NCBI GenBank assembly: GCA_037043455.1
Contig: JAWPHD010001129.1
Coordinates: 1-64,000, forward strand
Length of the DNA stretch: 64,000 bases
Direction of reading: 5' to 3'
From: Cyrtodaria siliqua
Taxonomy: Eukaryota > Mollusca > Bivalvia > Adapedonta > Hiatellidae
The notes beneath the pieces are model-generated. The model had not been told where the DNA came from. It was given only the letters and a program-made list of their open reading frames with translations, and ran no database searches. Position numbers and translations under genes: made by a program. Below, one piece after another: positions 55,887 through 64,000 of this stretch (position 1 is its first letter; the number at the start of each line of letters is the position of its first letter).

Positions 55887-56581
55887 CAGTCTTTAGGTGC
55901 GGGTGTTGATGGTATAGTTTCGCCTGATGGAATAATTGCATCAACTATCATTCCAATAATCATCCCAATTGCAGTCAAAACACTAACTATAGTTATACCT
56001 TTCTCCTTAAATAAAGTTCTTATCTTTCACCGAGGGGGTTTGTATCTTCTCTTAGCACTTTGTTTATAGTTTCTCTTAATCGGTTTACTACTTGACTGCG
56101 TAGGGCTTCCTTGTTAGCACTCGCTGCTTCCAATCTGACACTTCTCTCATCTCCCAAGGTTTGTATTCTGTTATTTATTCGTTCTTGTTGAAATTCATCG
56201 TCTTCTGTTTATTTGTTCTAATTTGTGTTTTTCTTTCGCTATGTCTTTATCAAGTTCAGTAAGATTTGCTGAATTATTTACAGGTTCACCGCGGATTCTT
56301 TGGAGTGCTTTATCGAGCCCTTGAATATCTCTCAGAGTTAAATCTTCTGTTTGTTTTTATAATGTTTTTACAGATGTTTCTATTTCGTCCGCAATCATTG
56401 ATAACTATTGTAAAGGTATATTTTCTATATCTTGCAAGTCAGTTCTGGTGCTTTCCAAAACTGTCACAGCCTTCCGAGATAGTTAAGACTTGCTGGGTTA
56501 ATCAGGTAAATTCAAATATTCTCTTATAGCACGTGTTCCCCCCGAGCCATATTCATTTTTCAAAGAAGCAATGATGGTCAT
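55887..56581 (-). pseudogene. Cassette gene 4: coiled-coil protein with C-terminal membrane helix, broken
   Basis: From a Met at 56579-56581 (MTIIASLKNEYGSGGTR) a long helical, Glu/Lys/Arg-rich region follows in shifting frames (LTRDIQG-type, DKALQRIRGEPV, KEKHKLEQINRR, ANKEALRSQVVNRLRETI). It ends with a hydrophobic helix (ITIVSVLTAIGMIIGMIV) and a stop at 55887-55889. Several in-frame stops and at least three frame changes disable it. It starts 20 bp after the stop of gene 5, so genes 5, 4 and 3 form a tight same-strand block. Confidence 0.5.
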
Positions 56582-56600
56582 CCTTGTTTCGAGGTTAGTC

Positions 56601-56914
56601 TTATTTCTTTATAGCAACCACCCAATATGATGCTTTACCATCTGGATCTAACGTAAAATTATCATACTCTTGAGAATAAGGAGCTTCAATACCGTATCTA
56701 TTTTTAATTTCTAAATAATATTTTTCTGGGCAAATAATGCTTGTTCTTTGTCTTGCCCCACGAGGTCAGCAATACGAGTATGTCTGCTCTGGTTTAGAAT
56801 ATCTTCTTGAAATTTTTCACTGGGTCGTAATTAGTTGATGTCAGTGTCATCTAGGTCATCAAACTCATCTGGGTTAAATGTAGGATTATCAAAATCATAT
56901 CCGCCTTCGGCCAT
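56601..56914 (-). pseudogene. Cassette gene 5: acidic protein, broken
   Basis: A Met at 56912-56914 starts MAEGGYDFDNPTFNPDEFDD, a strongly acidic N terminus. The frame reaches a stop near 56834, then continues in another frame through SRHTRIADLVGQDKEQALFA. A final segment with ASYWVVAIKK ends at the stop 56601-56603. The function is unknown. Only 38 bp separate its start from gene 6 on the opposite strand, implying a shared divergent promoter when active. Confidence 0.45.
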
Positions 56915-56952
56915 TACTGTTATGTTAGAAACATATAATTTCTAAATAAAGT

Positions 56953-57354
56953 ATGTCTAAATACGGAAAGAAATAGATCCTTATAGAAAACTGAGAGAAC
57001 CTCTCGGGTTTAAAGGCATCCGTCAGAGTGTCGTAATAACAAATAACCCAAGTTCTATCGACCAAGCGCATCAACTTATTGTAAGATTCCATAATTTGAG
57101 TACTAATGATGTTGTTTAACTGCTCGTCTGGCTTTTACTATTGAAATAAAAAGTACAGATGCTAATGCCACTGTGGTTCAGAACTTCGGACGAGCCTTCG
57201 TGAAGAAAACGACAATAAGAATAAGTGGCAATGAGGTTATGAGTATAGAAGATAGCGATATATTTTATTTGTGGAAAACTGAAACAGAAAAAAAAAATAT
57301 TGATTATCAAGGCGTTGGTGAACCTAATATGTTGAAGCATAGAGTAATAGCGTA
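56953..57354 (+). pseudogene. Cassette gene 6: N-terminal part of a probable structural protein, broken and truncated
   Basis: ATG at 56953-56955 (MSKYGKK) is followed after a frame change by KLREPLGFKGIRQSVV and AHQLIVRFHNLSTNDVV. After another frame change it reads RLAFTIEIKSTDANATVVQN, later KKTTIRISGNEVMSIEDSD, and a last segment to the stop at 57352-57354. The beta-rich, Thr/Val-rich texture suggests a capsid-like or other structural fold, but this is inference. The frame ends early and the following DNA is unrelated, so the element seems cut here. Confidence 0.5.
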
Positions 57355-57643
57355 GAAGCACAATTTGATAATTTGATATATTTGTATACTTCTGCTTGAC
57401 CTTAGAAAAACAACACTAAAAATTCATGTTACAGTCGTTCATAAATAATTATAATAACATAAAGTAATAATCAAAAGATGCAATTTTGTTTGTACCTATT
57501 AGCGCTTATTACTCAAGGAAATAACCATAAGCGAGTACCTGAATGTAATAAAAGGTACCCGGGTACAAAAACCTCTCTCTGTTCCAGCCCTTCTTATTAA
57601 TATAACTCACGATCATATGTGTGCATGGACAGGTGCATAACAA
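57355..57643. other. Junction between the cassette and the LINE
   Basis: AT-rich, no gene. It contains the palindrome GTACCCGGGTAC near 57557. Confidence 0.4.
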
Positions 57644-58045
57644 TTAAATTGTTTGTAAAAATGGGTCATGTTTTGAATGCATTTTACTGTTTTGACACTC
57701 AATTATTACCCTCCTGGAAAACGTTCTTTGAGCAAATGATGTTACACTTCTTGGCTTCTCTAGTTTGAGGGAATGACAACGGGTTATGATACTTGTAGTA
57801 AAACTGAAAAACTCATCTGCCGGTATACATTCAAATCCTTTGATTATCTTGAAAGTTTGAATTGAATCACCCCTTTTCCTTCTATGAGCTACTGTTGGTA
57901 ACTTTAAACGTTTCTCGATGTAACTAACCTCCTTTATGCCATAAACTAATTGTGTAGTTCTAATCTGAACAGGAGGTACTGGTGCCATACTCCAAGTGGG
58001 GTCTCACTAGTGCAGTGTAGAGTTTAACAAAATTGAATGACAAAT
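57644..58045 (-). pseudogene. LINE ORF2, RT C-terminal part
   Basis: LYTALVRPHLEYGT near 58035-57995 is the classical segment after the RT catalytic core. It is followed in another frame by RTTQLVYGIKEVSYIEKRLK, RRKRGDSIQTFKIIKGFECI and TFSRRVIIEC, the order found at the C terminus of CR1-like LINEs. The (F/Y)xDD box that should precede it is missing: 58080 joins directly to about 58045, removing roughly 120-150 residues. Confidence 0.75.
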
Positions 58046-58079
58046 TGTTTAACAAATGAGTGTAAGTATCAGTCTTCTA

Positions 58080-58636
58080 AAACTTCCAAAAGCTGCAGTA
58101 CACATGATCTACCCGGGCGAAAGCCAAATTGTGATTTAGAGAGTAATTTGTTCACAATTAACTGATTAATAATATGCTTTCTAACAATCTTTTCCAGGAG
58201 TTTACAGACTACTGATGTAAGGCTAACTGGGCGATAATTTCCAGGTTCTGATTTTGGTTCCTTCTTGAATAATGGAGATTCCCTCGCATCTTTCCACTCT
58301 TTTGGAATTTGTCCACTTTTAAGTGACTGTTAAAAAAAACAAGGTTAATGGTACTGACACTATCTCAGGCATAGACTTTTATACTAGAGGGTGCATGTTA
58401 TCAGGGCCCATAGACTTACTGATATCTAATTCATGTAAAAGCTTTTCTACCTCAGCCTTATTAGTAATAATGTCTTGCAGTGAAACTGTAAACTGTTTAT
58501 CATCAAATGGTGGAGGGTCATTAGTAAAAACACTGGAAAATAATTCATTTAAAACTTCTGATTCTGTCTTTGTTAAGGAACCATCTCCTTTCTTCAAGTT
58601 AACTACACCCGATTTGGTTTTAGTATTTCTCTTCAC
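58080..58636 (-). pseudogene. LINE ORF2, RT N-terminal part
   Basis: Frame 58379-58636 contains VEKLLHELDISKSMGPDNMH, the pre-RT 'K..GPD' segment, and ends in a stop. After a frame change, IPKEWKDARESPLFKK, GNYRPVSLTSVVCKLLEKI (RT motif 1) and FGFRPGRSCVLQLL (RT motif 2a) follow to about 58080. The catalytic palm motifs are absent because of the deletion. Confidence 0.8.
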
Positions 58637-59763
58637 ATACCTCTAGAATTGCTTTGTTTTTTTTCTTTGCCCTTGAGGCGATTAATTTTTCGAAGTTACG
58701 TTTTGCGTTCTTAACTTCATATGCATTGTTGCGTATTTGAGTGTAATTGTCGAAATCAATCTCGCGTTTTGTGGCCATGTATTTGGACTCTGCATGCCAC
58801 TTATCCTTAATTGCTCTAAGAGCTTCTCCAGTCACCCACAATGGTTTAGGTTTACAACCTGCTTTAAAATTAGATTTTGGTACATATTTGTTTATGCTGT
58901 CTTCATACTGGCACATGAACACATTCCACATAATTTGCGTATCATCACAGTCTTTAAATTTATTCTCCGAACAAATACTTCCCCATTCATCAGAAACGCC
59001 TTCAGTATTACACTTTGTATATTTGTATATGATTATTTCATTGCAGAGTTCTGTGTAGGGACATATACAATCAAAAACTAATACTGCATGATCGCTTATG
59101 CTTAATGAAGGCAGTATTATTATATTTTCCACATCATTTTCATCCTTAGAAATGATACGATCAAGTAAACTATCTATCTGACTCTCCCGATAGCGTGTGT
59201 TTTCTCTTACATTTTGAAAGAGAAAGTTGTCTCTTAGATATTCAATACATTTATGCTCATTGTGGGTTCCGATTGATATGTTGAAGTCGCCAGTTATCAA
59301 CAAGTACTCAAACATTTCAGCTGCTTCTTTAAGCAGATTGTTTATTGCCTCGCTGAATTCTTGACTAGAATGACTTCTATAAATAGTTCCAATAACATTA
59401 TCATTGTGCCAATTGTACCACGATGCATCACTATATAATAAGTTCAAGTAATCACTTTACTGAGACATTAAGGTCAGAGCTCGCATATATAATCACATCT
59501 CTACATGTACCATCATCTGACCCCGGAAATGGCACATATCCATAAATTTGATATATAACTGATGTACACGATAATTCATTATGGCACATTGGTAGAACTT
59601 CAGTGACAAATACAAATTGTGTCTTTTCAATATATATCTGAGCTGTAAATTCATCAAGTTTATTTCTTAATTGGTCTGCATGAGTATATAAACATCTAAT
59701 TCTATCAAAATTTATCTCATTTTCATTTTGATTCCATATTAGAAGATGCATTATTTTTGTCAC
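58620..59763 (-). pseudogene. LINE ORF2, APE-type endonuclease
   Basis: The N-terminal part (59452-59763) reads MTKIMHLLIWNQNENEIN and has FVFVTEVLP, where the conserved catalytic Glu region lies. After a frame break near 59450, the main frame (59447-58620) has NVIGTIYRSHSS, YLLITGDFNI (catalytic Asp/Asn) and LSISDHAVLVFD (Ser-Asp-His motif). A basic linker to the RT follows. In the live LINE this enzyme nicks target DNA to prime reverse transcription. The protein is ~380 codons, close to the expected length for endonuclease plus linker. Confidence 0.85.
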
Positions 59764-60044
59764 TATTCTCGATTACAGGGTTCGTGTCATTATCACTATT
59801 TTCTGAACTTTCATGAATAGCTTCTGAAACAACCTCCCTCTTCCCGTTTATAACGTTAGTGTCTTTATCACCAGTTTCTGAACTTTCACGACTAGCTTCA
59901 AAAGCAACGTCACTCAACGTCATTCAGCGAGTTCTGAAAAACAGATTGAGTATATGACTAGATATGTACGCAAAACATGTAATAAGAACTTAAATTTAGA
60001 AAATATAACCTTGAGAAAAACTGAACCAGATATATAATTATATT

Positions 60045-60889
60045 TACAGTGTCTACACCAGCAGACCATTCCTATATCCTAAAGGTACCCGCCTACTGGA
60101 GCCCATACTCTGTCTGTTTTATCCGTAATATTCCCCCTGAATATAACTAGGTTAGAATTTTTCTCTTCTCTTTTTCTAGTTTTTAGTTCTCACTTCAACT
60201 CCCTATTCTTATCCCTTTCATCCTTGGTGAGGTCAGGAGTAATAAAGAGATTGCTACACTTCTTGTTCTTATTCCTCCTTATCATCCTTACTCCTAAGGG
60301 CCTTGGTTCCTCCAAGAACTTTATGCTTCTCAGATACAGACTCTAATTCTACTTAAAACAATCTACATTTGTCTGAAGGTCGACCTAGACGAATAAACGA
60401 TTTAACTTTAACATAATGCCTCCCAACTGAGTCAAATATATCTCTAATGGTTCTCGCATCTGCTTCCTTTTTATCAGGTTCCTTCAGGAATGTTATTACA
60501 TTTTCTTTCTTCGCGTTCACGGTATGCCTCAATCGCCTGCAATTTTTTCATCAATACTCGTTTCAAGTTTTTTTACCTTTGATTCAACTCCTCGAGTTGC
60601 ACCTTCTGATCCTGATAATTGCACCTAACTCGTTCAACTTAGACAGTACTCTTGTGCATCCGTCGCAAGTAAAACGGAGATTTGGTGTTGGTTCCTGTTT
60701 CATCATATCGTACAATTGCACCAAAATTTTGCTGCAGTCAAAGCAAAACAAATATTGGCAAACATTACATTTCAATGACCGTTGTGCTTTATTGAAACCT
60801 GTCTCACACTGTGCACATATTTTATTATTGGTATTTCTGCCTGGGGTCGGACGTGCCGAATCCGATTTTCTTGTAATATGCGTAGCCAT
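60045..60889 (-). pseudogene. LINE ORF1 with zinc finger
   Basis: The frame 60584-60889 starts MATHITRKSDSARPTPGRNT and carries four paired Cys motifs (CAQC, KCNVC, FCFDC, CDGC) typical of the PHD/RING-like finger at the N terminus of CR1-type ORF1. After breaks, frames to about 60045 give RPSDKCRLF, LFITPDLTKDERDKNRELK and NLVIFRGNITDKTDRVWAPV. These match the RNA-binding C-terminal half of such proteins. Stops and frame changes between 60584 and 60170 disable it. Confidence 0.7.
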
Positions 60890-61271
60890 CTTTCAATATC
60901 TTTGGTATAGACAGATATATAAACAAGTTCATCACCAAACAGAGAAAACCTGATGCTTAAAATGATGTATGAAGAGGTTTCGGATAGATTTGAACAAATA
61001 CTTTTCTCCTGATATTTTTCTGCCATCTTCTCCACCGGAACCGGAAGTTACCTAAATTCATAGATGCAGATAACTGTTCTCATGTACACACCTGGAAAGA
61101 ACATATATGTAATGTATCTTACTTGAAATGCTATTTTTTCTTTACCTTGAATTTATCTGACTAGATAATCCGCAAAATATACACATGGATCTCATTTACT
61201 TCCATATCAATTATTTACCGAATCAGTGGTAACATAATAAACCAATCAAAACAAAAAAGAAAGATATAACA

Positions 61272-61866
61272 ATCGGACAGGGAAAGTAGCATTCAATGAT
61301 GACAGTCAATCACAAAACACAAAAACAAACACGCAAACAGACAAACGAGAAGGCAAAAGTAATAAAAAATGCAAACGACATCTCAAACACAAAAGGTTTG
61401 ACAATAGGGCTTCCGCCTTGGAACGGTCAGAGGCCAAAAAGGCCACTGAGGGCTTAAACCAGGTTCTAGGATGCACCAAACCTCACACTTACCCTATTGT
61501 CATCCCAATTGAACGGGACAGTGTAAATAAAGAAATCCCCGCCATGAAATATTCTCTAACCAATAAGGCAGCGTTTAAAGGCAATATAAGTAAAACACGT
61601 AGATGCTCGTGTATATATAAATACAAAAAAAAGACACAATGAAGGTACTCAATGACTTGGCAGAAGCCAGAGTAACAAGAGAATAAACCATTGAGGGCAC
61701 GACAAGACAAGACCGCGGACAAACATCAAACGCCACCGTCCTAATGGGCTTTAGGTAGGCGTCATCATAGGGTCCACAGCCTATCCGGTCATTGTACAAT
61801 TAAAGAGGAAAGCGTAGTGGCGGACTGTAAAAGGGTCCACCACCAAGCATGCAGTACGTTGCAAAA
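61272..61866 (-). mobile_element. Dispersed repeat R, copy 3 (near full length)
   Basis: It aligns end to end with 11071-11676 (ATCGGACAGGGAAAG to CATGCAGTACGTTGCAAAA) with scattered substitutions and small indels. It sits upstream of the LINE 5' end. The text after it (TGATTGGGTCATAACCTC) differs from copy 1, so 61866 is a real element boundary or a truncation point. Confidence 0.85.
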
Positions 61867-63480
61867 TGATTGGGTCATAACCTCTTTTGATAAACCTTTT
61901 AACAAGTTTAACAAAGATAGTATGAAAGTGATCATGACCAAGAATCTTACGAAGTTTGTAAATAACACCACTATAGATAGTCCTTGTCGCAGAAAAGTCC
62001 TTAAATTGCTTTTATATTTGGAAAGAAGATCAGGGTTACTATAATAAAATAAAATAAAAGTTTATGGTAACGGTAACCCTGATGGAGTAGCTTTTTACTG
62101 AAACACATTTTAGTGTAATACTGCTTTCCGACGTATAATCCAAACGGACCTAAAATCCGGACACCTTTATTATTTTCGTTATAGCTGGTATTTCTAACTT
62201 GAATTACACTGAGTATGTCAGCAAAATTATAAATGACTTTATACAAGAAGAAAAAAAAAACGAAAAACTCAAATTGATATTTTAAAAGTGTGCCCAAAAG
62301 ACATGAGTGTTGTCACACATGGCTGTAATTTAGTGGGAAACAAGAAAACACGGGTATCTATTCTACACAGCGTTTCAAAGAAAATTCTATAGTAGAAATA
62401 GGATTAACATGTTTGTTATCGTATCTAGCCGTAAAATGTCCGCGATCTTTTCATCCCGGTGTCATGTCTTTGAAACGTGTCAATAAGCATTCATTCTTTA
62501 CAAGACAAGGTTTAAAGAAAGGAAAGCCCCTCACCCACCCAACCACCAAGCCACGCAATAGTTTGTGCCTGTGAACCTGTAACAAAAGTCGTTTAGTAGA
62601 CCGAGCTCGTGTATTTGCTCGTCGAATATTTATTAAATTTACACACCACCTAATCTCAAAATCTGGTTCCTTATCTGACTGAATAACTCCGTTTTCAACA
62701 GATAGGAAACATTTTATTCAAAACCTACCAGATATTCATTTTTGTTTGCAACTATGATCCTTTCAATAGTAAACATTTTCAGCAAACAATGACGTTGAAC
62801 AACGCAATAATCCCACAATTTTAAGAGAAAATAAATCAAAAATAATACTATTTTTTATACTTAGAACAGTTGTTTTTTTTCATATAAAAGTTCTTATTTT
62901 GAAAATAAAGAAACATTTTACTATTCATTATAAATCTTTTGAAAACATGACCTTGAGAAGTTAGAAGGAACAGTTCAGATGTCACATGACAATATGGTTA
63001 TTTAACCCCTATCATTTGGTTATTTATGAAGTTTCCTATCTGGTTGTTATTAGGCCTTGTATAGTAGCAATCGTCTTTTTAAGGACAATATGATAGCGTT
63101 ATTGGTAGTTGTTACAAACGATACGTGTGTTCCAGCTAGTAAATAATGAAGGTTATTTAGGGCTGCTCCTCCGATTGTCTGAGGATACATCCATATCTTT
63201 TTTGTTCGAAGTGATATTTTTTTAAATAATCTTCCGACCGACCCTATTTTTAATGCTTCGACCCTAAACTGTTTGACCTTCCATTCTCCCACGCCACGCC
63301 ACCCCGCACCCCCACCCCACCCAACCCCATACACACAGACACGTTTTACTTCTTTTGTCTTTAAGTGTTTTAAGATGTATAAAGGACCACCCGTATTATA
63401 TCGTAATAGTATTAAGGATCAATTAAAAATCCTATCTACCTAGGCTAATCCTAATCCAACCTAACTTTTGATTTAGGACA
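61867..63480. other. Gene-free AT-rich stretch
   Basis: No gene is supported. Small items are an (AAAAT)n-like run at 62041-62056, and C-rich CCACCCCGCACCCCCACCCC at 63300-63319, which generates a Gly-rich ORF on the minus strand. The frame continuing from R copy 3 (61817-62044) has no recognisable family. Confidence 0.4.
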
Positions 63481-63489
63481 TACATAAAA

Positions 63490-63955
63490 ATACTTCCTCT
63501 CATTGCCCTCGATCATTCTGTGAAGTTTCATTGCAGGTTATGCTCCGGACAAAAAAGCTAAGTATGAAATGACCAAGGTCAATAACTCTAAGTTGAATGA
63601 AGACAGATTTACGGTTCCTGCACTCTGCACGCATTTCCTCTCATTTCCCTCTATAATTTTTTGAAGATTCATTGTAGTCCCATCAGTACTTGTCGTTAGG
63701 GTCAAGTTCAATGCTACTTAAATATAAAAAAAGTGTTCCGGGCCATAATTTGTCAAGAATGAGATATTGATCGAAACATGCTGTGTATGTAGCTTTTACG
63801 GAAAGAAAACTTGGGATTGCATTTGAGGTCACTGGGTTCAAGATCACTCTTCCTAAAATGTAAAAAAGTATAACTTGAATTAGGAATGAGATATTTGGGC
63901 GAAACCTTTACTACTACTTTTATCTCTTGTTTATGTGTGTTGCTTCCAAAGGATC
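63490..63955. repeat. Tandem-core repeat fragments, two families
   Basis: At 63495-63690 two diverged units share CTCTCATT(G/T)CCCTC and TTTTTTGAAGATTCATTG / CTGTGAAGTTTCATTG. At 63735-63955 units of the AATGAGATATTGA...GTAGCTTTTA family (compare 39880-40515) follow, ending with ATCTCTTGTTT at about 63931. Confidence 0.65.
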
Positions 63956-64000
63956 CCCTTTTCAATATTTATTGACATTCACACTAGCGTTTGTTTAGTG

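Larger units (their letters stand above)
57644..60889 (-). mobile_element. CR1/L2-like LINE, full span, inactive
   Basis: In 5' to 3' order on the minus strand: ORF1 (60889-60045), a Ser/Glu-rich linker (59923-59723), APE endonuclease (59763-58620), the N-terminal half of the reverse transcriptase (58636-58080) and its C-terminal end (58045-57644). Frameshifts and stops separate them and the RT core is deleted, so it cannot be autonomous. The CR1/L2-type call rests on domain order and familiar motifs; no poly(A) or target duplication was identified. Confidence 0.8.

Overview
The window looks like repeat-dominated intergenic DNA from an invertebrate animal, most plausibly a bivalve or other mollusc. 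The base composition is AT-rich and eukaryotic. There are no operons, ribosome binding sites or dense coding. I see tRNA-derived SINEs, two LINE relics, many inverted-repeat (MITE/foldback) elements, large minisatellites, and several 'tandem-core' repeats resembling the Helentron-derived elements (HINEs) that are abundant in bivalves. The taxon is inferred from repeat types I recognise and has not been tested by any search. No intact multi-exon host gene is visible; at most there are a few isolated candidate exons.

Layout. 1-2131: HINE-like ~315 bp tandem core. 2813-7290: ~37 bp minisatellite of about 100 dense copies with a MITE inside. 8275-10720: 31 bp minisatellite, a minus-strand HINE-like element and an inverted relative of the 37-mer. 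11071-11676: first of three copies of a dispersed repeat (others at 51491 and 61272). 12391-13227: a MITE and twin palindromes. 15405-17100: microsatellites, a hairpin and a SINE. 17720-18129: decayed PIN/FEN-like gene fragment. 20100-22350: SINEs, a 350-450 bp tandem repeat and strong hairpins. 22430-22648: candidate terminal exon. 22789-25865: 36/38 bp and 76 bp minisatellites. 25866-29712: a young element with 652 bp direct terminal repeats inserted in the 76 bp array. 30552-36960: a SINE, HINE-like repeats and several TIR elements, one with a 9 bp target duplication. 37321-41460: HINE-like cores, a nested MITE and a LINE 3' fragment. 42335-46060: a MITE, a large foldback element, and a SINE split by a 923 bp insertion with an 8 bp target duplication. 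46440-52345: further tandem-core repeats, a CAGTAG hexamer array and another candidate exon.

The most gene-rich part is 53903-60889. At 53903-57354 lies a compact cassette of six decayed ORFs (order - + - - - +) sharing short divergent intervals, with no recognisable host homologue, polymerase, integrase or ATPase. It reads like the remains of a multi-gene mobile element or endogenous virus-like element. Next to it, 57644-60889 is a minus-strand CR1/L2-like LINE with a zinc-finger ORF1, an APE endonuclease and a reverse transcriptase whose catalytic core is deleted.

The genes do not form a host pathway. What the window shows is layered insertion: elements inside satellites, elements inside elements, and repeated use of a few end structures.
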